NCBI RefSeq assembly: GCF_007655135.1 | Contig: NC_045128.1 | Coordinates: 19,624,811-19,688,810, forward strand | Origin: Punica granatum | Lineage: Eukaryota > Streptophyta > Magnoliopsida > Myrtales > Lythraceae | Reading direction: 5' to 3' | Length of the DNA: 64,000 nucleotides | In this document: positions 12,870 through 23,098 of the stretch, piece by piece | How positions within the stretch are numbered: the first letter of the stretch is position 1 | Layout: each line of letters opens with the position of its first letter | Position numbers and translations under genes: made by a program | The notes under the pieces: generated by a model | What the model was told of the DNA's origin: nothing | The model's input: only the letters and a program-made list of their open reading frames with translations | The model's database searches: none

Positions 12870-13180
12870 AAGAAGCCCGGAAAGCCATGAAACTGTCTAG
12901 GGAGCCCGATTCTGGACAGGGGCAAAACTGACTGCTGGAAGCTTCCAAATGAAAATCTAAGGCCGGAAATGGACTCGGGAGGTCGAATACATGTGGGGTA
13001 TGAAGTTTGTTGAGGCTCGGACAAGTCGGGAAGGAAGAACTCGCCTAGAAACCGGGAAACTCCCTAGAGACCTGATTCTGGACTGGGCTGGAACTGCATG
13101 CTGGGAGCTTCAAATGCCAAAACTAACACCGGAAATGGACTCGGGAGTTTGAATATGTGTGGGATATAAAGTTTGGTCAA
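12870..13180. repeat. Diverged direct duplication of about 155 bp in the E1 LTR
   Basis: The phrase CCGGAAATGGACTCGGGAG occurs at about 12963 and again at about 13129. The preceding 80 bp (a 'CTAGGGAG..GATTCTGGAC' block and 'GGAGCTT') are also repeated. Other LTR copies have one version. Confidence 0.6.
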
Positions 13181-13545
13181 GTTTGGTTTGGGTTGAGTGG
13201 CGGTCGCCGGAAAACGGTTGAGTTTTCCGGCAATTTTGCCTTGGTTTTGGGCTGAGGGAGAGCTGGACGATTCTGGAAAATGCTGAAGTTTGAGAGGGCT
13301 TGGAGAGGATTTCCTAGAGTGAGAAAGTTAGAGAGATGATGGAAGTTGAGTTGTGATTAAATTAATGATGCAATGGGCTTATAAAGGAAGACTTAATGGC
13401 TTGTTTAGTGAAAACTAAGTGCAATTAATGGGTGCTTAGGGATTCAGAATTTTTGGAGGGAAAATTAAGGTGGGGAAAGTGAGTGGGAAGTTGATGGGAA
13501 GTGATGGAAAGATGGGAGTTGATGTGAGGATGTGTAAGAGATATT

Positions 13546-13690
13546 TTGAATGTGTGGTTGAGGGAAGCTCTTGGGATTGAGCCATTGGGGCAAGGATTGA
13601 GCCGCCGGTGGGGAATTAGCCGCGGCTTGAAGATTGAGCCATGGCTTGGGATTGAGCCGCGGCTTGGTGGCTTGGCTTGGCTGAGCTGTG
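13546..13690. repeat. GC-rich minisatellite with palindromic core in the E1 LTR
   Basis: About five imperfect units of roughly 22 bp have the form ATTGAGCCGCGGCTTGG. The core AGCCGCGGCT is self-complementary. The same array, with fewer units, lies at about 18885-19015, 35280-35385 and 41250-41355, so copy number varies between LTRs. Confidence 0.7.
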
Positions 13691-13943
13691 GGTCCCATTC
13701 GAATAAGAGAAAAGTCGAAAAAAGCTTGAGACTTGATTGAACACGCATCCGGTCTCCGATGTCCGATTAATTTATAGATTTGGAATACTTGAACGAAGAG
13801 AATTTGAATGAGCCCAATATCGCCATACGTCGTGTGAACGGACGTTCGGGCGACTCGGCGCCTCGAGAATCGGTTTTACCCTGTTCGGACATTCGGAGTG
13901 GAGTTGAGCGTCCCCGGTCTCCGATTGCTCTTTGTGCACCTTA

Positions 13944-14175
13944 GGGGCCGTTTGAATTCAGAGTTAAAATTATTTTGATTTTGATTGTGGAAAATGAAAA
14001 ATGAGATGTGATTATAAATTTGACTTGGGAAACCTGTATTTTTATTGTGTAGTGTGTTGAGTTAAAGTTAAAGTTAAATTTTTGAATTGGAAAATGTGTA
14101 TTTTTGCTGTGTAGTGTGTTGAGTTAAAGTTAAAGTTAAAGTTAAAATCATTGAACTCGGAATCCAAACAGGGCC
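13944..14175. mobile_element. Tourist-like (PIF/Harbinger-type) MITE inside the E1 LTR
   Basis: A 232-bp insertion is flanked by TTA at 13941-13943 and 14176-14178. Its ends are imperfect inverted repeats that share GTTTG.ATTC.GAGTT, with a GGGGCC start and a GGGCC end. The three other B-family LTRs lack it and show an uninterrupted site (for example around 19215-19230). It has no coding capacity and is AT-rich, with an internal duplicated stretch containing TGTGTAGTGTGTTGAG and GTTAAA repeats. A 3-bp TTA duplication and a GGGCC..GTTTGGATTC terminus are typical of Tourist-type MITEs. Confidence 0.8.
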
Positions 14176-14886
14176 TTAATGTTCGTCCTTTTGCCTCGTG
14201 GGGGATCGTTGGCTCGTCGTCTCCGACCGAAGACCGTTGCCCCGGAAAGACCTAGGGAATTGTGACCGGAGCTTTCTCAGTGTCCCCCGAATGTCTTGAG
14301 GCGTTCGGGGATCGTTGTGATTTCTGTTTTCCGTGAATGTGCCCCGAAGATTCATCGGGAGGCGTTCGCTACCACTGAAACGTCCCTCGGGGAGCTCTGT
14401 AGAGTTCCGAATGGTCGTCTGAAGCTTGTCCCTTGACCTCGGTGGTCCTTGGGTGCCAGTAGGCCCGTTTTAGGGGGCCGTTTACTTGTCAGTGGAGCGG
14501 GCCCCGAGAGCCCCGTCAGAAAAGGCATCCGTGAGAGGTCGGGGTGTCCCGGCTTATGCGGTATGCCCCGGAAATGAGCCCGGACATGTTGTTGGTCACT
14601 TTGGCACTGAGAGGAATTTTTAGAGTCCCATATCGGACACCTTTCGGTGCTCCGGTGATTCGGTGATGAATAGTGCCGCAGTGCTAGTTTCGTTGTTTTC
14701 GGGGTTCTTTGCCTGTAAGTTCCTCCGACTGCTCTCTTCGACTTTTCTAATGGACCCAGCTCTTCTCCTATTGTTCATGACTCTGTGTCCGCCTGTTCGT
14801 CTCCGGCTTCCCAATCGCGAATAGTGTCCAAAGCTTCGGTCGGAAGTCCTCCGTTGAAGCCGGTGGGCCAAAATGGGATGCTGACA

Positions 14887-14981
14887 GCTTGCCCCTCTTT
14901 GGTTGCGTGCTCGATGAGAGGAGGTAACCAAAGATCATGAGAAACACCCTTTTTGGTCCCAGTGACCGCCTCTGTCGTCAT
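14887..14981 (-). other. Polypurine tract and 95-bp interior remnant of E1
   Basis: On the minus strand AAAGAGGGGCAAGC directly precedes the LTR, the position of a plus-strand primer. The rest aligns with the E2 interior at 19972-20065. The E1 interior stops at 14981, where the 3' LTR of E2 begins; its continuation was not found in the window. Confidence 0.8.
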
Positions 14982-17900
14982 TGTGCGCACCCGAATTTCA
15001 TCTCGTCGGGGCACGCATGCGCGAAGCCTATGCAACGCGGCTTGGGAGTGTCCACCTTCTCAGGGATGCGCAACGGACGCACGTGAGAAGGAGTCGCCAC
15101 TTGCCATTTTACGACCCGAAGGTCGAGGGCCGGCAAGTTACCCGGGTCTAGGGGTACGGGGTACACCTAGATGCTAAGGCAATGGTCGTACGGAACCGGA
15201 AATTCCGAATTCGGGGGTTCTATTACGTGCGGGCCTATATCCCGCAGGCCCTTTTGGTACTCTAGTTTGCTAGGCTTGCCGTTTTGTTTATTTACCGCAT
15301 GATTTAGGGGTGCAATTGACTTGCTCGTTTTGACACGGTAAAATCGATGAATCGATTGAGTTGGGCCCAGAATCCAAAGGATGAGTAGGCTTGTGAGTCA
15401 AGGAATCGGTTCACTATCTTAGCGTTACAGTTCTTCGAACCGTGATGGTCGATTCCCTGCGCGAACCGAGACCATGATTATTCGAGTTTACTCATCCCTT
15501 GGTGACGATAGACCGACTTAACCAACTCAACACTCGGACCTCTCGCTCGCCGATCGGGATCCTTACAAGTATATGAATGAATATACAAATAGAATTCTCA
15601 CAATGTTCTCTCAACTAATTACAAGGTGTGACTGAATAAGTAAATGGATCTCGATCGGTTTGCATTGGGCCAATATTCCGCTCCGGCTCACCGTGTGTTT
15701 TGAATGACCGATAAATGAATTAAGGCAACGCGGGCTCAAGGAGCCGGGGGTCGGGTCCGATCGATCCAACGGTTTACGGGAAAACCGGTTGGTTCTCACT
15801 GCATCCGATAGACCGATCGAGTTCCCGGGTGCTATCTAAACCCGTTTCACACATTCAATCCAAATTGCCTTCCACATCGGCCATATTTGGAGTGTGATGG
15901 TGACTCGAGGCTAGATCCCATTCCGCACTCGGGTTGCGCGCACTCAGTGAGTCAGGAGGCGTTGGACCTCGTGTTCGGTGGTTTGGGGCGTTGGGCCCCG
16001 TGCGACACGTAACCTATGGGTTCGGACCCGAACCGCAATAAATCATCATGTGCAAAGATAAAACAGAAGAAGACCGATAAAACTGACACAATACAGACAA
16101 CGACTGACAATTATCGGTGAATACAAACAAGTGATGTATTAAGTCGAATGTACGTGATTTAATCAGTTATTAACCGGGGTTGATTGGCAAACAATGCATC
16201 TAACCTAGGCAAACATAGATGGTGGGCTAGGATGCGGTTCTAAGCCAATTACATGTGTGTGTTTGTTTTATGACTCTTATTCAGTTAAGTGTCACTGCGG
16301 TTTCACCGAATTAGCCAAACTCGTGTTTTGACTTTAGATTTGGAATTTATCATTCCGCCTATCCATTACCTAGTGTTTGATTAGGCCGGATGTATGATTA
16401 GTCCGGTTCTTTGCGTTTTATAACTGAAATAAAATGTTCACCACCGAATCTACAATAGGAAGATGGAAACATCGAAAGTGGACGGAATGGGTCGTGCGAA
16501 TGAGACTCGCACCCGGACGGGTGGCCCTTTTCCGTCCTTAGATCGAGGTGTTTCCGACTCCCTAGCGCCTAGGGTATCGGTGAATCACGGAATGACGATT
16601 ATGCCCTTGGATGATAAAATTGCAACGTTCGTGTATAAATTGGAGATCGCGTCACACGAAGGACTCTAAGAAGGACTCTCGTATCCCGACTCGGGCCGCC
16701 TCAAATTGGGCCCGGACTCGAGTCATGGCACGTGAGTACTCACTAGACATCAATTCTATTCGTGTCACGAGTCTCAATATTTTGAAATCGTGAGTTATGA
16801 TGGAAAAGGGCATTCTCGTCGTTCCGTAAATCATCGATGCGTTTACAAATTGAGGATTGATTAGCCCAATTATTTAGTCCGAGTGACTTAGTTAATCGAG
16901 TAGCACGTCCCGTTTACCCCGTTCGTAAGATTTTTCGATATTTATTATTTCATGTCGCGGTTGCGGTTTTGACGGATGAGGTTCGGGTCTAGCATATCCA
17001 ATAAGTAATAAACGTGTGGGCAACGATTAAAAGGGAATGTAATTACGAACAATTCCGAGGATCGGCTTTGGAATAATGGAGAGGCCAACCGAGACTCCCA
17101 CGAGGTCACGGATGATCCGGCCACCTCTCAAGGGTGAGTGGCCGAATGCTCCTTGACCCGGTTTGAGCTTCGGTAGGTCTTTCACGTTGCTCCTAACCGT
17201 CCCTCGCATTCAACAAATAACACATACGTGATAATAACACACATTTTACTAAATCGACGTCGACGCGACCCCGATTTGCACAAATAAACATACGAGACAA
17301 CCAAAAACAACATATTCATGGAATTAACGAACGACATCAACTCATTCAACGATAAACCCGGAAATAATCCACGGGAAACACACGGCCTCAAGGAAAAAAG
17401 AGCCCTAAGGATTCGGGTGGGCCAAGGGACCTCACGGTCCCCGTAGCAAGGGGGATGGCCGTGGGTCCTCTTGGTGCAACCGAGTCCTTTAAGGCCTCTC
17501 TTTCTTAGATCCCGAGTGTTTCTCGTCATGCTCACATATTACACGATGTTCGGGACAGTAAAATGTGGGGGACGACGAACCTCGGGGCGAAAGAGCGCCC
17601 GGTGCATCCGTGAGGGGCATGGGAACTCTCGGCCATCCCTTCGGGAGGCATGGCCGCGAGTTCCGTGACCCCCGCGGACCACGAGGAGCTCTCTAGCCTC
17701 GAAATAAATCATGTCCCGCCATGGCATGCACGTTCATACGACGTTAAGACATAACAAAGGAAATAAAACAAGCAATGATGTATGGGGTTGCATGGAAGTT
17801 CGGATCCGAAAGAAAAGAGGGAGCTTTCATGCGTTCGGGTTCTTTAAGCCACATTAACATTTCATATAAACGAATATCGAGGATCCTAACTCTGCTAAGT

Positions 17901-19971
17901 TGTAGGGGGACGTTACCTAGCCTCGATGCACGAGGAAAAGAGTCGGGGAAGCGGCCGTGGGAGTCGCAAGACTCGAGTTGGAAGCTACGGGTGTGCGCTC
18001 GGGTGAAGGTGCAGCCGCGGCAGTCTCGGGAAAACGGCTAGGCATGCTTGCTCCGACCACGGCACGGTGCGAGGTCGGGTTCGTTGGACTCCTAAGAGGC
18101 AGATCTAGATGATCGTCGGCAGACTCGAACGTGCCAAGGCCTGGACAAACTCGAAAATGTGAGAGAAAGTTCGGTAAAAATGAGAGGAACCCGGTAAGAG
18201 AGAAACGGGTGGAACGATGGTTGTGCACGGTTGATCGGCTCTCGGACCGTGACCACCTCTTCACGGGGGAGAGTGAGGGTTGTAAGGAACCCTTTGAACG
18301 TGATGGCACGACTCGCCGAAGTCGTGGAGTGAAATAGCACGTTGTTGGTGGCTCGGTGCACGCGTGTGGCGTCCTAGGAGCCGATTCTTCGTACGGGCAG
18401 AACACGTCAATGGAGGCTTCAAATGAGAAATCTAAGCCCGGAAATGGACTTAGGGGATGGAAAATATGTAGGCTAGTGAGTTTGGTGATTTTTGGTTTAA
18501 GTCGGGTCGGGTGGTTACCGGAATACCGGGTGGTTTTCCGGCGATTTTAGCCGGTTTCGGCCTTGGCAAGGGGCTGAACGGAGCTTGGGTGTGGGCTGGA
18601 GGTTGAGAGCTTTTTAGAGAGAAGTTGGCTTGAGAGAGAGTGGAGTTGAAGAAGTGATTAGAGTTAATGAGAAATGGGAACTTACAGGGAGCTCTAATGA
18701 TTCGGTTAAGGGGGACTAATTGCGGTTTAGAAGGCTAAGCATGGGCTACCGAAAATTGGAGGGAAGATTAGGGAGGGGTTTGTGTCATGTAGAGTGTAGG
18801 GGAAGCAAGAGGGAAGTGATGGAGTGATGGATGGGTGATGGGAGTTGATGGATGTGAGGGAAAATTTGAATTTGTGGTGGAGGAGGCTTGGAGCCGTCGG
18901 GTGAGCCGCCGGCCAAGGGAATTAGCCGCGGCTTGGGGCTGTCATGTCGGAGCCGAGGGTTGAGCCGTGGCTTGGGGTTGAGCCGCGGCTTGATGGCTTG
19001 GCTTGGCTGTGCTGTGGGTCCCATTCGATTGAGAGAAAAGCCGGAAAACGCTCGAGACTTGATTGGACTCGCATCCGATCTCCGATGTCCAATTAATTTG
19101 TAGGTTTGGAATGCTTGAACGACGAGGATTTGAATGAGCCTAATATCGCATCGAGAGTCGGTTTTGCTCTGTTTGGACGTTCGGAGCGGAGTTTAGTGTC
19201 CCCCGGTCCCCGATTGCTCTTTGTGCATCCTAACATTCGTTTTGGTGATCCTTCTGCCCCGTGAGGGATCGTTGGCTCGTCGCCCTCGGTCGGGGATCGT
19301 TGGCCCGAGAAGACCTAGGGACTTTGACCGGGGTTTTCTCAGTGTTCCCTGAATGTCTTGAGGTGCTCGGGGCTCGTTGTGAGGTGCTCGGGGATCGTTG
19401 TGATCTCTGTTCTTCGTGGTCGTGCCCCGAAGGCTCGCCGGGAGACATTCATGACCACTGAAACGTCCCTCGGGAAACCGAGTCGAGTTCCGGAAGGTCA
19501 TTTGAAGCTTGTTCCCCGACCCTGGTGGTCCCTGGGTGCCTGCAAGCCCGTTTTGGGGGGCCGTCTGCTTGTCAGTGGAGCGGGCCTCGGGAGCTCTGTC
19601 AGAAAAGGCGTCCGTGAGAGATCGGGGTGTCCCGGCTCATGTGGCTTGCCCCAGAAATGCGTCCGGACGTGTCATTGGTCACTTTGGCACTGAGAGAAAT
19701 TTTTGGAGTCCCATATTGGGCACCTTTCGGTGCTTCGGTGACTCGGTGATGAATAGTGCCACAGTGCTAGCCCCGTCGTTTTGGGGATTCCTTGTTCGTT
19801 CGTTCTTCTGATGGCTTTCCTCTGCTTTTCTCCGTGACCTAGCTCTTCTCCCATTGTTCATGACCCCGTGCCCGCCTATTTGCCTCTGATTGCCGGGTGA
19901 TGAATAGTGTCCTGGGCTTCTGTTGGGAATCCTCGTGTGGGAAGCCGGCAGGCCAAAATGGGGTGCTGACA
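14982..19971 (-). repeat. 3' LTR of E2 (B family, 4990 bp)
   Basis: On the minus strand it begins TGTCAGCACCCC at 19971 and ends GGGTGCGCACA at 14982, directly after the PPT at 19972-19990. The 3' portion (14982 to about 16415) is about 98% identical by eye to 31583 to about 33009. The remainder is only about 83-88% similar to the other E2 LTR. About 38 bp near 19150 are missing compared with 35530-35570. No gene is visible. Confidence 0.85.
17622..17664. repeat. LTR hairpin module
   Basis: The arms GGAACTCTCGGCCAT (17622-17636) and ATGGCCGCGAGTTCC (17650-17664) pair with one mismatch around a short loop. The homologous hairpin at 34022-34064 keeps the stem. Related hairpins of the same style lie at about 11389-11430, 17114-17146, 33542-33574, 42790-42845 and 43115-43160. 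Confidence 0.65.
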
Positions 19972-19990
19972 GCTTTCCCCTCTTTGGTTG
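19972..19990 (-). other. Polypurine tract of E2
   Basis: The minus strand reads CAACCAAAGAGGGGAAAGC immediately before the 3' LTR. This is the expected plus-strand priming site for reverse transcription and closely matches that of E1. Confidence 0.8.
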
Positions 19991-20154
19991 CATGCTCGGT
20001 TAGAGGATGTAGCCAAAGACCATGTGAGGCGCCCTTTTGGTCCCGGCGGCCGCTTCTATCGTCGTTCTTGTGGTAGCTCGCCCCCCCTGTCATGAGATAG
20101 TAGCGTGAACGGGATTTGGGGAATGTGAAGTGGTAGGTGAAGGGCCGAAGCCCT

Positions 20155-20810
20155 CAGAAAGCAGTAAAATGGACGAGGAGTCCAGAAAGCAGTAAATGTG
20201 GACGCGAAGTCCGGGGACACGAAGTCCTGAAAGCAGTAAACCGGACGCGAAGTCCGGGGACGCGAAGTCCTGAAAGCAGTAAATCGGACGCGAAGTCCTG
20301 AAAGCAATAAACCGGAAGCGAAGTTCGGGGACGCGAAGTCCTGAAAGCAGTAAACCGGACGCGAAGTCCGAGGACGCGATGTCCTGAAAGCAATTAACCG
20401 GACGCGAAGTCCGGGGACGCGAAGTCCGGAGACGCGAAGTCCGGGGACGCGAAGTCCTGAAAGCAGTAAACCAGACTCGAAGTCCTGAAAGCAATAAACC
20501 GAACGCGAAGTTCTGAAAGCAGTAAACCGGACGCGAAGTCCGGGGATGCGAAGTCCTGAAAGCAGTAAACCGGACGCGAAGTCCTGAAAGTAGTAAACCG
20601 GACGCGAAGTTCTGAAAGCAATAAACCGGACGCGAAGTCCGGGGACGCGAAGTCCTGAAAGCCGTAAACCGGACGCGAAGTCCGGGGACGCGAAGTCCTG
20701 AAAGCAGTAAACCGGACGCGAAGTCCTGAAAGCAATAAACCGGACGCGAAGTCCTGAAAGCAATAAACCGGACGCGAAGTCCGGGGACGCGAAGTCCTGA
20801 AAGCAGTAAA
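20155..20810. repeat. 28/43-bp minisatellite in the E2 3' UTR
   Basis: About 18 units each contain GCGAAGTCCTGAAAGCAGTAAA or a close variant. Short units are 28 bp. Long units carry an extra 15-bp GGACGCGAAGTCCGG and are 43 bp; one unit near 20398-20460 has further 15-mers. The core GGACgcgaaGTCC is a small inverted repeat. Because 28 and 43 are both 1 mod 3, all three minus-strand frames stay open and spell the same peptide series. Confidence 0.85.
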
Positions 20811-21419
20811 GTGTGCAGAGTGTAAGGGAAGGTAAGGGCGGGGCTGGCTGCTAGGCGGTATGTCGGGGACGTCGGTAGAGGCAAATTGTCCCATTCCAAG
20901 TCGAGCTTGTTATTTGTCGTTTCCTTGAGCTAGGGTCCAGAGGATTCTTTACCATGCCCTCAATTCGGTTCGAAACCCCGATCTGTCGCGCAAGCCAATC
21001 GCGTGTTCGTCAAGAAGGAGATGCCCCTTGGGATTCCCAATCACACCTGTGCACGGAGACAGGGAAACCTACAAAGGATGTCAGTTGTACTCAATCGACG
21101 AGACGGGGTATATGCAAGAGGAATCTATGTAAAGATGTGTCGGGGATTTGATATCGGTGACCATTGTAGGGTGGTCGTGTCCCTATCGAAGAATGGCTTT
21201 TTCTGAAACGGATAGCCCGTAGAATATGTGCGTAAAGGTAAAACGAGGGATCTTATGGGATCCTCCAAGTCAAGGATACGTTGATTCGACCCCCATTTCG
21301 AAGCGAGTCTCGAGCCTGGAGAGTCGAAGAGAGTTTGCTTGCGTCGGAGAGTGCCGAACCACTACTCGGTGTAGCTTCACAGGGAAAGTGTCGCTTTTCT
21401 TTCGTGGTCGAGCCGACAT

Positions 21420-21720
21420 TGTCCCCTAACTTTTGCCTAGGCCGCGGGATGCGCAACAGTCTAGCGGGGTATTTTATTTGATTTTTCTCACATGAATGCT
21501 CACATTTTGCTACGATCCCCCATGTTTGGGTGGGACCGCACCCCTCGGGTCCTCTAACTTTTGCCTAGGCCGCCTCGAAGAGGTTTTCGACCTAGCAAGG
21601 AAGTGACTTGTGCTCTCCTTTTGCCGCGACCCCCCCCCCCTTGCGGGATTTTAAGTCGTGCCACTCGTTCCCTGAATTTTGCCTAGCCTGCCTCGAAGAG
21701 GTTTTCGACCTAGCGGGAAA
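21420..21720. repeat. Triplicated block of about 120 bp in the E2 3' UTR
   Basis: AACTTTTGCCTAGGCCGC or a close variant starts at 21428, 21556 and about 21674, with spacings of 128 and 118. The last two copies continue with CCTCGAAGAGGTTTTCGACC, itself partly palindromic. Confidence 0.7.
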
Positions 21721-21847
21721 ATTTATTTTTTCTCTCAAGAAAGCTTGGTATTGGACAGATTGTGGGAATTGAAGCTCGTCCACGGAAATAGAAATATCTT
21801 CTAATGAAAGGGGCACGGAGCCCAGAGAATAAAGAATATACAAGTGC

Positions 21848-23098
21848 TCACGGATAATACTTCTTAATGGCGTCAGCATTGACGGGAAGGGCATTTTCGG
21901 TGCCGTCCATGTCGCTCAAGACGACCGCTCCTCCAGAGAAAACCTCTTTGACGACGAAGGGGCCGTCGTATTTGTACGAGAACTTCCCTCGAGAGTCCGG
22001 CGTGACGTGTAGGACTTTCCTCAAAACGAGGTCATCGGGGTTGAAATCGCGGTGGCGGACTCTTGCGTTGAAGGCTCGAGCCATTCTTTGTTAATAGCAC
22101 TGTCTGTGGCATAGCGCTTTCAGCCTCTTCTCATCAATGAAATTCAACTGTTCGTACCGCTGCTTTGCCCATTCTGCTTCTTCAAGTTCGGCCTCGGCGA
22201 GAATCCTCATGGAAGGGATCTCCACTTCGATTGGGAGGACGGCTTCCATGCCATAGACTAGCGAGTACGGGGTTTCCCCGGTTGAGGTCCGTATGGATGT
22301 ACGGTACGCCAAGAGTGCATAGGGGAGCATCTCGTGCCAATCCTTGTAGTTCACCGTCATTTTTTCGATGATCTTTTTGATGTTCTTATTCGCCGCTTCC
22401 ACCGCACCGTTCATTTGGGGACGGTACGGGGTGGAGTTGCGGTGTCGGATTTTGAATTGTGCACAGAGCTCATCGATGACCTTGTTGTTCAGGTTCTTGG
22501 CGTTGTCTGTGATGATTATCGCAGGGACCCCGTACCGGGCGATGACGTCGAGTCTGAGAAAACAGGCCACGGCTTTTGCGGTGACTGATGCAAGAGTGAC
22601 GGCTTCGATCCACTTGGTGAAGTAGTCGATCGCCACCAAAATGAACATGTGTCCGTTAGACGCTTTGGGGTTGATCGGGCCGATCACATCCATCCCCCAC
22701 ATCGAAAAAGGCCATGGTGCCGCCATGGGGCGCAGTTCGTTGGGCGGCGCTTTGATCTGATCGGCGTAAACCTGACATCGGTGACAATGCCTGACATGCT
22801 TCACACAATCAGTCTCCATGGTGGACCAATAATAGCCCAGGCGCATGATCTTCTTAGCGAGCATGAGACCGTTCATATGGGGTCCACTGTTTTCCCCGTG
22901 CACTTCCTCCATGAGACGTCGTGATTTGTGTTCGTCGATGCACCGGAGGAGTGTGGAGTCAAAGGAGCGGCGGTAGAGTATCTCGCCGCTCAAAAAGTAA
23001 TGTATCGCGAGGCGTCTGAGAGTCTTCCGATCGCGGCGATCGGCGAACGGGGGGGGTATTGGCCGGTTCGTAGAAGGTTCTTGATGTCTTCGTACCAC
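21848..23098 (-). pseudogene. Integrase of E2 (one nonsense codon, entered by frameshift)
   Basis: Integrase joins the cDNA to host DNA. The zinc-binding module shows H..HRCQ (CVKHVRHCHRCQVY). The catalytic D,D,E residues are in GMDVIG, IITDNAKN and GAVEAANK. The C-terminal part (FNPDDLVLRKVL, GPFVVKEVFSGGAVVLSDMDG) follows a TAA at 22091-22093 and ends at 21848. The upstream RT frame leads into integrase through a run of eight G's on the plus strand (23049-23056). This region is 2 bp longer than in E4 and shifts the frame. Confidence 0.85.

Larger units (their letters stand above)
9069..14886 (-). repeat. 3' LTR of element E1 (B-family Ogre LTR, 5.8 kb)
   Basis: On the minus strand the LTR starts TGTCAGCATCCC at 14886 and ends GGGTGCGCACA at 9069. 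A polypurine tract lies directly upstream of its 5' end, so it is a 3' LTR. At 5818 bp it is the longest LTR here. The excess over about 5.0 kb is explained by a four-monomer array (about 11828-12640) and a 232-bp MITE (13944-14175). No protein-coding gene is visible; the open frames inside are not conserved between LTR copies. Confidence 0.88.
19991..21847 (-). other. 3' untranslated region of E2
   Basis: Between the integrase stop and the PPT lie about 1.9 kb without a gene. It holds a 28/43-bp minisatellite (20155-20810), an unremarkable stretch (20811-21420), and a triplicated block of about 120 bp (21420-21720) with a run of eleven C's. Tandem repeats in this hypervariable region are known for Ogre-type elements. 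The open frames over the minisatellite are a by-product of its sequence. Confidence 0.75.

Noticed and set aside
20155..20810. CRISPR-like array of short repeats
   Set aside because: Units are directly adjacent with no unique spacers, and the context is a plant retrotransposon.
20056..20899. Long overlapping minus-strand open frames that could be a repeat protein gene
   Set aside because: They lie wholly on a minisatellite whose unit length keeps all frames open; there is no matching frame in sister elements.
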